This document shows, piece by piece, positions 1 through 8,841 of a DNA stretch of 64,000 bases. Source of the DNA: CADCTQ01 sp963844325 (GTDB lineage Bacteria; Bacteroidota; Bacteroidia; Cytophagales; 172606-1). The stretch spans positions 4,774,001-4,838,000 of the forward strand of contig CAWJNV010000002.1 of the NCBI GenBank assembly GCA_963844325.1, read 5' to 3'. A program made the translations under genes and the position numbers. The notes below the pieces were generated by a model, which worked only from the letters and a program-made list of their open reading frames with translations, was not told where the DNA came from and did no database searches. Within the stretch, counting starts at the first letter, position 1, and each line of letters opens with the position of its first letter.

Positions 1-404
1 GTTTCGGAGGCAGGCGCCGGCACCTCGGCACCGAACCGCACGGCCAGGCCATTGCCGCCCAGGGTAACGTGGGTACGGGTGAGGGCGCCGGCCACCAGCA
101 GCAACGACAACCCCGCGGCAACCGCCAGTACGGCCTGGGCCAGCCGGCTGAACGGGCTCCGTTCCGGGGCGGATCGGGTCGCGGCCGGCGGGGCCGTTAC
201 CGGGGGCGCCAGGAACACCGGCGGCGGGGGCGCTTCCACGTCCGGGAGGGATTGCAGGCCGCCGAGCAACTGCCCGGCTTCCCGCAGTTCTTCGGCCAGT
301 TCCGGCGAGGCGGCCAGCCGGGCTTCAAATTGTCTTTTTTCTTCCCCTTGCAGTTCGCCGTACAGGTAGCTGATGAGCTGCGCGGGATCGGGTTTATTCT
401 TCAT
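1..404 (-). CDS. anti-sigma factor-like membrane protein (3' end outside window)
   Basis: Begins MKNKPDPAQLISYLYGEL and stays open to the window edge (134 codons seen). The first 45 residues are acidic and helical and resemble the cytoplasmic domain of ECF anti-sigma factors. A Pro/Ala-rich linker follows, then one hydrophobic segment (LAQAVLAVAAGLSLLLVAGAL), so a single-pass inner-membrane protein is likely. Its start codon overlaps the end of the upstream sigma gene by 11 nt, which implies translational coupling and a sigma/anti-sigma pair. No cysteine/histidine zinc motif is visible in the part seen. The role is inferred from topology and neighbour. Confidence 0.6.
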   Translation of the reverse strand, partial: MKNKPDPAQLISYLYGELQGEEKRQFEARLAASPELAEELREAGQLLGGLQSLPDVEAPPPPVFLAPPVTAPPAATRSAPERSPFSRLAQAVLAVAAGLSLLLVAGALTRTHVTLGGNGLAVRFGAEVPAPASE

Positions 405-984
405 ACTGAATGGCTTCTTTCGTAATGTTCCACTTCGCCAACACTTTCCGAAGGGCCTTGAGCCCGTAATACATCCGCGATTTCACCGTATTCTCCGACT
501 CCGACAGCACCTCGGCAATTTCGTGGAAGGTGAGCCCTTCGTATTCCTTCATGATGATCACCAGGCGTTGCTCTTCGGGAATCTGGGCCAGGGCCCGCTT
601 GAGCAACCTTTCCCAGTCGCGGCTCAGCAGTTGCTTTTCGGGGTTTTCGCTGGCGGCCAGTCGTCCCCAGGCCGTGGCTTCCCCCGGCCCGCCCGCGTGC
701 ATCGACTCGGTGGCGTGGCGGCCGGCACGGCGGGAGTGGGCCCGGCAGCCGTTGCTGGCAATGATGTAGAGCCACGCCCGGAACCGCCCCGGGTCCTTGA
801 GCGTCCCGATTGCCCCGTACGCCTTGATGAACGTCTGCTGCGTAACTTCCGAAGCCTCGTCGTAGTCGTTCAGGTACCGGTAGGCGAAGTTGAATATGCG
901 CTTGTGCCAACTCTTCATGAGTTGGTTAAAAGCGGACAATTCCCCCCGGATGGCGCTTTCTACGAGTGGCCGGTCGTCGGTCAT
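394..984 (-). CDS. ECF-family RNA polymerase sigma factor
   Basis: 196 aa, the usual size for an extracytoplasmic-function sigma factor. Region 2 is at about residues 18-85 (FNFAYRYLNDYDEASEVTQQ, then FRAWLYIIASN), and region 4 is at about 135-185 with an HTH (LTFHEIAEVLSESENTVKSR). The pair directs core polymerase to a small regulon, probably including its own operon. It starts with ATG and overlaps the downstream anti-sigma-like gene. The upstream region shows no clear promoter match. Which signal it answers cannot be read from sequence. Confidence 0.93.
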   Translation of the reverse strand: MTDDRPLVESAIRGELSAFNQLMKSWHKRIFNFAYRYLNDYDEASEVTQQTFIKAYGAIGTLKDPGRFRAWLYIIASNGCRAHSRRAGRHATESMHAGGPGEATAWGRLAASENPEKQLLSRDWERLLKRALAQIPEEQRLVIIMKEYEGLTFHEIAEVLSESENTVKSRMYYGLKALRKVLAKWNITKEAIQYEE

Positions 985-1168
985 GCAGTGTGGTGCGGCT
1001 TATGTGACGGAAAGATGCGGCAGCCGGGACAATAGTTTTACGGACGGTAATTTTATTTGCAGCATTTGCAGAAAAGGGAGCCTGCTGGATAAGCCCCGGT
1101 ACGCCGTAACCCCAGCTTGTCTGCCCTTCACCCAAAATGGTAACAATTTGATTATTTATTTAATTTTT

Positions 1169-1198
1169 TTGACGAATGGTGCGGCCGTTGTATATTGA
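1169..1198 (+). promoter_or_regulatory. Bacteroidota-type promoter (TTG-N19-TATATTGA)
   Basis: TTG at 1169-1171, 19 nt, then TATATTGA at 1191-1198, close to the Bacteroidota -33/-7 consensus (TTG, TAnnTTTG). It overlaps a possible TTG start at 1195, which argues that the downstream gene starts at the ATG at 1228. Confidence 0.5.
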
Positions 1199-1227
1199 CC
1201 AGTTCACACCATCCCATTCGCGTTTTA

Positions 1228-1677
1228 ATGGAAACTGCAACCCGAGACTCCTGGCGACACGTACCGCTGCCGGCCTCCCGGACCGAATTACCCCTCACCC
1301 GTACCTACAGTGCGGAAGCGTTTGGCCGGATGCAGCAGGGACTGGTTCCTGAGCAAATGGAGGACAAATGGTTTATATACTGTGAAAATGAAATCCTCCA
1401 CATTCACCGCAGCTGGAGCGGACACCAGATGTACCAGGTTGAATTCCTGGTGGGCGGGAACGGCGAAGCGACCATCAACAAATGCTTCGTCAACCGGGAC
1501 CCATCCCAGTACCAAGCCGTTGATGATGCGTATGATGCCCAACTGGTTTGTTTCCTGATTGACCGCCTCCTGCTCGGTAAACCCATGCGCTTCCCGACGC
1601 CGGGCACGGTATCTCCGGAGGAACGGCCCCTTTATGTGCACCGCGTCATTGGCTTTGGCCGGTCTAACGGGGAATAA
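1228..1677 (+). CDS. conserved hypothetical protein
   Basis: 149 aa, soluble, with no signal peptide or membrane segment. The central stretch (MEDKWFIYCENEILHIHRSW then GHQMYQVEF) is an aromatic-rich beta pattern that I have seen in uncharacterised bacterial proteins, but I cannot name a domain. The ATG at 1228 is preferred over the TTG 33 nt upstream because the latter lies inside the likely -7 element. Followed 109 nt later by another small soluble protein on the same strand. Function unknown. Confidence 0.7.
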   Translation: METATRDSWRHVPLPASRTELPLTRTYSAEAFGRMQQGLVPEQMEDKWFIYCENEILHIHRSWSGHQMYQVEFLVGGNGEATINKCFVNRDPSQYQAVDDAYDAQLVCFLIDRLLLGKPMRFPTPGTVSPEERPLYVHRVIGFGRSNGE

Positions 1678-1786
1678 AAAAGCAGCCCCACGACCTCCGG
1701 CAGTCCGTTCAGCCGGAACCCGAACCTGGAGAACGGCTTTGCGAAAACAGGAAATCCGACTTAAAGTATCGCTTTACGCAAATAGT

Positions 1787-2275
1787 ATGAATGAACTTGA
1801 TTTCTGGAAGTTAATTGAATCGGCCTGGGCCAGCGTGCCATTGCTGGATGAGTTGCGCCGGGAGGCGCTGAAGACCAACAAAGCCGATTTGTTCGAAGGG
1901 CTCAGCTTCGGGCTTGACGATGAGGTGTCGGAAGCCATTGCAGAACGGCTGCGGGAATTGCCCCGGGAGGACCTGGTCCAATTCAACCACCTGATGGAAG
2001 AAAAGCTGTTCCGGCTCGACCGGGAAGAAATTCACCGGCACACCGACGGATCGGACGACGGGTTCCTCTACTGCCGCGGCTTCATCGTGGGCATGGGCGA
2101 ACGGTACTACTCCCTCGTAAACGCCGACCCCTCCAAAGCCACCCCCGACGTCGAAGCGGCATCCATTCCCTTCGTGGGCTACCAGGTGTACGAAGACCAG
2201 TGCGGCGAGGCGTTCCCGCGGGAATCGGTGTACCCCATTGCATCCGGTTCCAACCCCGACGGGTGGCGGGATTGA
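1787..2275 (+). CDS. DUF4240 domain protein
   Basis: 162 aa. The N-terminal FWKLIESAW and the later FLYCRGFIVGMGERYYSLVNADP match the layout of DUF4240 proteins, small cytoplasmic proteins of unknown function. The ATG at 1787 is the first ATG in frame; upstream codons in the same frame lie over the previous gene. Possibly co-transcribed with the gene before it. The TACACTGAT palindrome begins 36 nt after the stop. Confidence 0.7.
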   Translation: MNELDFWKLIESAWASVPLLDELRREALKTNKADLFEGLSFGLDDEVSEAIAERLRELPREDLVQFNHLMEEKLFRLDREEIHRHTDGSDDGFLYCRGFIVGMGERYYSLVNADPSKATPDVEAASIPFVGYQVYEDQCGEAFPRESVYPIASGSNPDGWRD

Positions 2276-2311
2276 AATGGAGAGGCTTTGGCGAAATCAT
2301 TGTCCCGGAAT

Positions 2312-2420
2312 GGTACACTGATCGGTTATGATGATTATGATTTGTTATGATTTTTTCTTCTGATTCCCCTTCGATTTTAAATCAGTCCTAATCATAATCA
2401 TCATAACCGATCAGTGTACC
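2312..2420. repeat. long palindrome, copy 1 of the TACACTGAT family
   Basis: Arms 2312-2342 and 2390-2420 are perfect 31-bp reverse complements around a 47-nt loop. Outer ends read GGTACACTGAT; the inner arm is built from TATGATG/ATTATGA words. A second copy of the same family is at 58492-58629. It lies between two genes on the + strand and could form a terminator-like hairpin or cruciform. The rest of the gap (2421-2513) shows nothing recognisable. Confidence 0.9.
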
Positions 2421-2513
2421 AATACTCATCCAATCCTTCAAGCATGACTAGGTAAATATTTACCAGTCAACAACATCCATAACTACCCAAACCCATTAAC
2501 CACCCTTGCAAGC

Positions 2514-4142
2514 ATGAACGGACTGATCATGAACTACCCGCTGACGACCAATACCATCGTGGAATACGGCAACCGCGCGTTTCCGCACCGGGAGATCGTC
2601 ACCAAGCTACCCAACGGCGCCTGGCACCGGTACACCTACGCCGACATGTACACCCGCACCAAAAAGCTGGCCGCCGCCCTGGTCAACAAGCTGGGCGTGC
2701 AGCCCGGCGACCGGGTGGCTACCTTTGCCTTCAACGGCTACCAGCACCTGGAACTGTACTACGCCATTCCGGGCACGGGGGCCGTGTGCCACACCCTCAA
2801 CATCCGGCTGGCCCCCGACCAGGTGGCCTACATCGCCAACCACGCCGAAGACAAGGTGGTGTTCGTGGACGCCCCCCTCCTGCCGCTCTTCGAAAAAATT
2901 GCGCCCCACGTACCGGGCCTGCAACACTGCGTGCTCATCAATGCCCCCGCCAACGTGACCACTACCCTGCCGGGCGTGGTGCACTACGAAGACCTGATCG
3001 CCGATCAGTCGGCGGACTTCGCCTGGCCCGACCTCGACGAAAACACCGCCTGCGGCCTGTGCTACACCAGCGGCACCACCGGCGAACCGAAGGGGGCGTT
3101 GTATTCGCACCGCTCCACCTACCTGCACGCCCTCACCATCATGACGCCCAACGCGGCCGGCGTGAGTTCGGCCGATACGGCCCTGCTCATCGTCCCGCAG
3201 TTTCACGTAATGGCCTGGGGTTTCCCGTTCATGTGCATGCTGGCCGGCGCCAATATGGTGATGCCGGGCTTGCACCTGCAACCGGCCGCCATCATCGACA
3301 TGCTCCAGCGCGAACGCGTGACGATTGCCAACGGGGTGCCCACCATCTGGCTGGGCGTGTACGAAGCGTTGAAAAAGAACCCGCCGGCCGAGAAACTGCC
3401 CCTGCGGCACTACATGGTGGGCGGCTCGGCGCTGCCCGAAAGCCTGATGGCGGCCTTCGACCGGGACTTCAACCTGGAGGGCCTGCACGCCTGGGGCATG
3501 ACGGAAACGTCGCCGCTGGGGACCGTGGCGCGGTTGCAACCCGTGCACGACGCGTTGTCGCCCGCCGAAAGGCTTCGCACCCGGGCTACCCAGGGCGTGG
3601 AGATGCCGGGCGTGGAGGTACGGGTGGTGACCGAAGACGGCACGGTGGCCCCGCGCGACGGCAAGACGGTGGGCGAAATCCAGGTCCGGGGGGCGTGGGT
3701 GATCGGGAGTTACTACAAGTCCGACAACCGGGAGGCTTTCACCGACGACGGCTGGTTCAAGACCGGCGACGTGGGCACGCTCGACCCGCTGGGGTACATG
3801 CAGATCACCGACCGCACCAAGGACCTCATCAAGAGCGGCGGCGAGTGGATTTCGAGCGTGGCCCTGGAAAGCGCCCTGATGGCCCACCCCAAGGTGAAAG
3901 AAGCCACCGTGATTGCCATTCCGCACGAGAAGTGGATGGAGCGGCCCCTGGCCTGCGTTGTGTTTGACGAAGGGGCTTCGGTCCCCGACGACGAACTGCG
4001 GCGCTTCCTGTCGCCCCACTTCGCGGTCCACCAACTGCCCGATGCCTTCGTGCCGGTGCGGGATATTCCCAAAACCAGCGTCGGCAAATTCGACAAAAAA
4101 GCCGTCCGCAGCCTCTACGCGGAAGGAAAACTGGGAAAGTAA
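2514..4142 (+). CDS. fatty acyl-CoA synthetase (AMP-forming ligase)
   Basis: 542 aa, ANL superfamily. Activates a medium- or long-chain carboxylic acid with ATP to the acyl-adenylate and then the CoA thioester, in the cytoplasm. Motifs: P-loop YTSGTTGEPKG at about residues 184-194, GMTETSP, TGDVGTLDPLGYM with the hinge DRTKD near 417-435, and the catalytic lysine in KTSVGKFDKK near the C-terminus. No membrane segment. A second ATG at 2529 is an alternative start. The stop codon abuts a 34-bp palindrome shared with the convergent TonB receptor gene. The substrate chain length cannot be fixed from sequence. Confidence 0.9.
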   Translation: MNGLIMNYPLTTNTIVEYGNRAFPHREIVTKLPNGAWHRYTYADMYTRTKKLAAALVNKLGVQPGDRVATFAFNGYQHLELYYAIPGTGAVCHTLNIRLAPDQVAYIANHAEDKVVFVDAPLLPLFEKIAPHVPGLQHCVLINAPANVTTTLPGVVHYEDLIADQSADFAWPDLDENTACGLCYTSGTTGEPKGALYSHRSTYLHALTIMTPNAAGVSSADTALLIVPQFHVMAWGFPFMCMLAGANMVMPGLHLQPAAIIDMLQRERVTIANGVPTIWLGVYEALKKNPPAEKLPLRHYMVGGSALPESLMAAFDRDFNLEGLHAWGMTETSPLGTVARLQPVHDALSPAERLRTRATQGVEMPGVEVRVVTEDGTVAPRDGKTVGEIQVRGAWVIGSYYKSDNREAFTDDGWFKTGDVGTLDPLGYMQITDRTKDLIKSGGEWISSVALESALMAHPKVKEATVIAIPHEKWMERPLACVVFDEGASVPDDELRRFLSPHFAVHQLPDAFVPVRDIPKTSVGKFDKKAVRSLYAEGKLGK

Positions 4143-4255
4143 AGGAGTGAGAAGCGAGAAGCGAGGAGTGAGAAGGGGTGGATACCGACTTTGTCGTTTT
4201 AACGGGCAACGTCGTGTACTTCCTTCTCACTCCTCGCTTCTCGCTTCTCACTCCT
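4143..4255. repeat. heptamer-word palindrome filling a convergent gap
   Basis: Arms 4143-4176 and 4222-4255 are perfect 34-bp reverse complements around a 45-nt loop. Each arm reads in 7-nt register: GGAGTGA, GAAGCGA, GAAGCGA, GGAGTGA, GAAGG. It begins on the base after one stop codon and ends three bases before the other, so it fills the whole space between two convergent genes and probably acts as a bidirectional terminator (inference). Confidence 0.92.
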
Positions 4256-4258
4256 AAA

Positions 4259-6427
4259 TCAATACTGCCAATTTACGCCCAGCAAGTACAGGCTGCCGAT
4301 GTGGTCTTCGCGGTAGTGTTCGACCGAACGGTCGTTGAGCAGGTTACGGCCGCTGACGAACACCGACAGGGCGGGCAGGGGTGCGTAGCTCAGCTTGGCG
4401 TTCACGATCAGCTTCGGGTTGATCCGTCCGACGCCCCGGACCCCGTCATTGTTGCTCAGGTTGTCCCGGTGGTAGAACGTCTGGCCGGAATTGTAGTACG
4501 GGTTGAGGTTAAAGCTGAACTTGGGGCTGGCCTGGTAATTGATTGAAGCACCGCCATATATGGTTGGGGTAGACTGGTGTTTTCGCTCAGTGCCCACGCC
4601 CGAGTACAGGTTGTTGGCCGCCGGGTCGTTGCCGTTGTTCTTGTTGGGCACGGCCGCGGCCGAGTTGCTGTAGATCGAGTAGTTGCGCAGCTTCGTTTCC
4701 TGCACCGTCACGAACGGCTTCACCTGCACCTTGCCCTGCACGTAATTGAGCGACACCGTAGTGCCCAGTTGGTTTACCCGGAGCGGCAGGTTGCGTACGT
4801 AGAGATGGGTGATGAACTGCACCGGGTTGCTCTCCCGAACCTCGGTCTCCTCCATGACCAGGTCAGTGTAGTTGCGGGTCTGCGTGTAGTACACCTCGGC
4901 GTCCACGTGCAGGTTGCCCGTGATCTTACCCCGGTACCCCACTTCGAACATGTCCGACCGGACGAGGTCAAGGTTCTTGCTGCCGTTCAACTGGTAGAGG
5001 AAGTTGGGCCGCGCCGGGTCGAGGGCCAGCGTCAGGTCGATGAAGTTGTCGTAGATGAACGGCGACCGGTAGGCCCGCGAATACACGGCCCGCAGCAGGT
5101 GATCGGCCACCGGCTTTGCGGTGGCGGCCAGTTGGTAAGAGGCAAACCACTGGTTGGGGTAATTGAACTTATCGAGGCGCAGACCGCCCACCAGGCGCAG
5201 TTTTTCGTCCGGCAGGCTGTACTCCGACCGCAGGGAGGCCGCGTGGGTGACTACCTCGTACCGGCCGCTGAAAATACCCTCGTCGCGGGTCACATCCCAG
5301 TACCGGGTATCGTCGTACCGGGCGCGGCGGTAGCTGAAGCCCGGCTTGAGCGACAGCTTCCGCAACCGGATTTCGTACTCGGCCGAAGCGTCGAGGGTGC
5401 TGAAGTCAAACGTGCTGCCGGTAAATCCCACGCTGGGGTCCTGCTTGCCCGTGAGGTACGAGAACTGGGTGCTCACGCCGTACACCCGGCCCTTCAGGTC
5501 GGCGTAGCGGGTGGCGGAGGTCATTGTGTTGAGGGGCGTCTTGCCGTTTTCGCCGTAGGCGTTCTGCACCTCCGAGTCCTGCGTGCCGGCCGACAGGTCA
5601 AAGGCGGCCCGGGCCGTGGGGGCGTAGCGCAGGAAGGCATTCACGCCGTACTTGTCCATCGACCGTTCGGGGTGCGGGTAGCGGGCGTCGAGGTTGCCCA
5701 GGGGCAGGTCGGCCGCACTGCTTACCCGCTGGTCGAGGGGCGTCACGTAGTACGAGGCTTCGCGGCCCCGCCGCTGGAAGTTGCCCGACACGGTGCCGCT
5801 CACTTTGGATTGGTACGCGTACCCCACCGAAGCGTTGGCCAGCAGCGTCTCCTGCGTGCCGTACTGGGCGTTGGCTACGGCCTGGAGGCCCGCCTTTTCG
5901 GCCTTGCGGGTCAGAATGTGGATCACGCCCGACACGGCATTGGGGCCGTACAGGGCCGATGCGGGGCCGCGTACCACTTCGATCTTCTCCACGTCGTTGA
6001 GGTCGATGGGCAGCGTTTCCCAGAAAGTCCCCCCTTGCAGGTAGTTGTACACGGGCCGGTTGTCGATCATCACCAGCGTGGTGGTGTTGGCCGAGTACAT
6101 CGAGTAGCTGTTGGGCGGCACGTTGTCGAGCCCCCGCAGGTGGATGTCGTAGTTGCCGTTCGTCTGTTCGCGCACGATGAGGCCGGGCACGAGCCGCAGG
6201 GCTTCCATGAGGCTGGTGGCGCCGGCCTTCCGGATCTCCTCGCGGGTGAGCACGGAGGCGGAAAGGGGGGCGTCAAACAGGTTCTCGGCTTTCTTGGAGG
6301 CCGATACCACCTGGATGTTCATCAGTTCCTCCAACGAGAGGGTCAGGAGTTCTTCGCTTGATTTTTCCTGGGCTTTGGCCGCCAGGGCGGCGCACAACAG
6401 GGCGCATGCGTAAAAAATCTTCTTCAT
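4259..6427 (-). CDS. TonB-dependent outer-membrane receptor
   Basis: 722 aa from MKKIFYACALLCAALAAKAQ, a clear signal peptide; the frame is open further upstream but without one. Residues about 50-190 form the plug (SASKKAENLFDAPLSASVLT, EALRLVPGLIV, IEVVRGPASALYGPNAVSGV), followed by a 22-strand-type barrel ending in LGVNWQY with a terminal aromatic. It lacks the N-terminal carboxypeptidase-like domain and the SusC signature, so it resembles siderophore/vitamin receptors rather than a glycan importer. It uses TonB energy to import a ligand that cannot be named here. No SusD-like partner is adjacent. Confidence 0.9.
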   Translation of the reverse strand: MKKIFYACALLCAALAAKAQEKSSEELLTLSLEELMNIQVVSASKKAENLFDAPLSASVLTREEIRKAGATSLMEALRLVPGLIVREQTNGNYDIHLRGLDNVPPNSYSMYSANTTTLVMIDNRPVYNYLQGGTFWETLPIDLNDVEKIEVVRGPASALYGPNAVSGVIHILTRKAEKAGLQAVANAQYGTQETLLANASVGYAYQSKVSGTVSGNFQRRGREASYYVTPLDQRVSSAADLPLGNLDARYPHPERSMDKYGVNAFLRYAPTARAAFDLSAGTQDSEVQNAYGENGKTPLNTMTSATRYADLKGRVYGVSTQFSYLTGKQDPSVGFTGSTFDFSTLDASAEYEIRLRKLSLKPGFSYRRARYDDTRYWDVTRDEGIFSGRYEVVTHAASLRSEYSLPDEKLRLVGGLRLDKFNYPNQWFASYQLAATAKPVADHLLRAVYSRAYRSPFIYDNFIDLTLALDPARPNFLYQLNGSKNLDLVRSDMFEVGYRGKITGNLHVDAEVYYTQTRNYTDLVMEETEVRESNPVQFITHLYVRNLPLRVNQLGTTVSLNYVQGKVQVKPFVTVQETKLRNYSIYSNSAAAVPNKNNGNDPAANNLYSGVGTERKHQSTPTIYGGASINYQASPKFSFNLNPYYNSGQTFYHRDNLSNNDGVRGVGRINPKLIVNAKLSYAPLPALSVFVSGRNLLNDRSVEHYREDHIGSLYLLGVNWQY

Positions 6428-6841
6428 AAAAAATACCCCGGGGATGGTGGTAAACAGGGTCCAAGGCGCAAAAAAATGGTTTGCCGGCAATCTCGCCGGG
6501 GCGCTGCGCCCGGGGTTGCCGGCCCCAATTGCTGAAGGGGATGCGTAGGGATGATCGGGCGGCCACCAGATTGCCCGTTTGGCCTTCCGGCTTACACGGC
6601 TGGCGCCGCCCGGGGAAGCAGCAGGGTGAACAGGCGTACCGGGCCGGCGCGAAAAATAGTTAATTGCAGCTTGAATTACAGCGCGTTAGCTGCCGCTCAT
6701 TCAACAATGTCTTTACCGGCATTCCAACGCCTTAACGCACGGGTCGCCCGGACCGGTAAAGTGGTGTGTTTTGGGGCAAAAGCCAATGCCGTAAGGCGGC
6801 GAATGGAAATTACAGCCGGGGATGGGGTGCCGGGCTTGGGA
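6428..6841. other. intergenic region without a supported gene
   Basis: About 410 bp upstream of two minus-strand genes. It holds GC hairpins (a GGGGCGCTGCGCCC palindrome and two direct TTGCCGGC copies near 6480-6525) that would lie in the leader of the TonB receptor mRNA. I looked for cobalamin and TPP riboswitch signatures and did not find them. ORFs here have no coding character. Confidence 0.4.
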
Positions 6842-6874
6842 TAAAAAGCAAAAGGGCAGGAACCAGGCCTGCCC
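6842..6874 (-). terminator. intrinsic terminator of the DUF805 gene
   Basis: On the minus strand, stem GGGCAGG/CCTGCCC (6868-6874 with 6854-6860) followed by TTTTGCTTTTT, 24 nt after the stop codon. Confidence 0.8.
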
Positions 6875-6897
6875 TCGGGAACGAATGGATTTTCGGC

Positions 6898-7236
6898 TTA
6901 AGCCGCTACTTCTACTTCTTTAGGATCGTTGCCGTACTCGTTGGTTCCCTCGTCGCCGGCCGTGCAGGCCAGTATCAGGTTGTAGAAGGGAATCAGGAGG
7001 AACCAACCGCTTTTGCCCACGTCGTGCATTCTTCTCACGCCTACGGCAATCGAAGGAATGAGCACGATCAGGGAATAAATGTTAGCCAGCCAGTCGCCGG
7101 CGCCGGAAGCCATGCCGGTGAAAGTCAATGCCAGCGAAATGATGAAGTTGAATAAGACGAAATACCAGTACTCGGCCCGACGGGCACGGCCATTGAATTG
7201 GGCAAAGTTCGACAATACGGACAAATAATAATTCAT
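6898..7236 (-). CDS. DUF805 inner-membrane protein
   Basis: 112 aa. The start MNYYLSVLSNFAQFNGRARRAEYW is the family hallmark (aromatic Y/W-rich entry, GRARR), followed by two or three hydrophobic helices and the conserved RRMHDVGKSGWFLLIP. DUF805 proteins (YhaH-like) are small integral membrane proteins of unknown function. Monocistronic, with its own terminator downstream. Divergent from oxyR across 329 bp. Confidence 0.88.
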   Translation of the reverse strand: MNYYLSVLSNFAQFNGRARRAEYWYFVLFNFIISLALTFTGMASGAGDWLANIYSLIVLIPSIAVGVRRMHDVGKSGWFLLIPFYNLILACTAGDEGTNEYGNDPKEVEVAA

Positions 7237-7534
7237 ACATCTGTTTATTTAAAGTTCCCTACTCGTATGGCTTTTCGGTTTCGCCCCGTTTGTTGGAGTG
7301 GTGACTGGTCTCCACTGCCTCCGTCGGCGGTGCATCCGCTTTCGATGGTTGCCTTTCCGAAGTGGGGCGTCTGCAGCCGTTCCCACCGGAAAAACGGATG
7401 CAATACTATATCGTAGCGGCTTCATTAACTTCTGGGAATCAGCGCTTTTCATACACAAGTATTTTCCCGTACCGGTTTCAAAGCCGCCCAAAAAGCAATT
7501 TCCTGCCCAGTTCATAAGTAAAATTTATATTATT
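7237..7534. other. divergent intergenic region
   Basis: About 300 bp between DUF805 and oxyR. AT content rises towards oxyR (7500-7560). Apart from the oxyR -7 element no gene, RNA or repeat could be supported. Confidence 0.4.
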
Positions 7535-7542
7535 TACCTTTG
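7535..7542 (+). promoter_or_regulatory. -7 element of the oxyR promoter (TACCTTTG)
   Basis: Exact match to TAnnTTTG, 24 nt before the ATG, inside an AT-rich stretch. A matching TTG at the -33 distance is not seen. Confidence 0.6.
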
Positions 7543-7565
7543 CATAGAAATCATTTATAGGCGTT

Positions 7566-8501
7566 ATGAACATCCAGCAATTGGAATACGTAGTGGCCCT
7601 CGACACCCACCGGCACTTTGTCACGGCGGCTACGCATTGCCACGTCACGCAGCCCACCCTGAGCATGCAGGTGCAGAACCTGGAAAAAGAACTGAACGTG
7701 ATCCTGTTTGACCGCAAGCGGAGCCCCCTGGAACCCACGCCGGCGGGCCGCAAGGTGATTGCGCAGGCCCGGCAAGTCCTGCGTGAACTCCAGGTGCTGA
7801 AGGATTCGGTGAAGGAAGAAAGGGCGCGGCTGACCGGCGAGTTCCGGCTGGGCATTATCCCCACGCTGGCCCAGTACCTGGTGCCGCTGTTCCTGGTAGA
7901 CTTCGTCAACAAACACCCGCAGACGAACCTGCTCATCGAGGAACTGCCCACCGACCAGATCGTGCACCGGCTCAAGCAGGGCCAGCTCGACCTGGGCATC
8001 CTGGTGACGCCCCTCGAAGACGACGCCATCCGCGAGGTGCCCGTGTTCAACGAACCGTTCCTGGTGTACGTGTCGCGGAGCCACGCCCTGTTTGACCAGA
8101 CGCAGATCCGGGCCGAAGAACTGGACGAAGCCGACGTGTGGCTGCTCAACCAGGGCCACTGCTTCCGCAGCCAGGTGCTCAACCTGTGCAACGGGCACGA
8201 ACAGAGTTGTTCGCGGCGGGGCTTCGCCTACGAAAGCGGCTCCATCGAAACGCTCAAGCGGATGGTGGACCGCCACTACGGCTACACGCTGGTGCCCGAA
8301 TTGTCGGTGCTCGACGAGATCGGCACCAACCCGGTGGTCAAACGTTTTGCGGACCCCGAACCGGTGCGGGAAGTGAGCCTGGCGGCCCACCGGAGCTTTC
8401 CCAAAGAGGCTTTGTTAGAGACGCTTAAGGCCGAAATCATTGCCAACATTCCCGAACGGATGCGCATCAGCGAAGGGAAAAAACGGGTGCGGTGGCGCTG
8501 A
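7566..8501 (+). CDS. oxyR: hydrogen-peroxide-sensing LysR-type regulator OxyR
   Basis: 311 aa. N-terminal winged HTH (MNIQQLEYVVALDTHRHF, ATHCHVTQPTLSMQVQNLE), coiled linker helix, and a periplasmic-binding-like regulatory domain. The decisive feature is QGHCFRSQVLNLC: the cysteines fall at residues 199 and 208, the same numbers and 9-residue spacing as the redox pair of E. coli OxyR. Oxidation to a disulfide should switch the tetramer to activate peroxide defence genes. No catalase or peroxidase gene is adjacent, so regulation is in trans. A short leader follows a TACCTTTG element. Confidence 0.93.
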   Translation: MNIQQLEYVVALDTHRHFVTAATHCHVTQPTLSMQVQNLEKELNVILFDRKRSPLEPTPAGRKVIAQARQVLRELQVLKDSVKEERARLTGEFRLGIIPTLAQYLVPLFLVDFVNKHPQTNLLIEELPTDQIVHRLKQGQLDLGILVTPLEDDAIREVPVFNEPFLVYVSRSHALFDQTQIRAEELDEADVWLLNQGHCFRSQVLNLCNGHEQSCSRRGFAYESGSIETLKRMVDRHYGYTLVPELSVLDEIGTNPVVKRFADPEPVREVSLAAHRSFPKEALLETLKAEIIANIPERMRISEGKKRVRWR

Positions 8502-8598
8502 AAGTAACCGCTAAAATCAGGCGCCGGTAGCACTTTTTTGACAACCCCGCGGCCCCGACCACCGTAAAACCGGGTAGTCATTTAACTTTTTTACTGCT

Positions 8599-8841
8599 AT
8601 GGGAAAGACAAGAGACGGGCAATATGTACCGCCCAAAGGCAAACCTTCCGGAGATGGACAACCCAAAGGCGCCGGCAACCTCCCCGTGAATCACATTGAC
8701 AACCTGGAGGAACGCGACCGGATCGCCGATACGTATACCGATGGTCCTGACCAGCCCGCGGCGAATGTGATGGTACGTCACCCCAACCGCAACGTGAACA
8801 AAGACAACGTCGATCAGGACTCCTACGGCGGAGGACACTAG
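8599..8841 (+). CDS. small hydrophilic conserved protein
   Basis: 80 aa, rich in Gly, Pro, Asp and Asn (MGKTRDGQYVPPKGKPSGDG at the start, DQDSYGGGH at the end). No hydrophobic core or signal peptide, so probably disordered. Coding is supported by the clear ATG, the length, and a terminator directly downstream. I do not recognise a named domain. The word array begins on its stop codon. Confidence 0.65.
   Translation: MGKTRDGQYVPPKGKPSGDGQPKGAGNLPVNHIDNLEERDRIADTYTDGPDQPAANVMVRHPNRNVNKDNVDQDSYGGGH

Noticed and set aside
6428..6560. Possible riboswitch in the leader of the TonB receptor gene
   Set aside because: GC hairpins are present, but the conserved boxes of cobalamin and TPP riboswitches could not be found.
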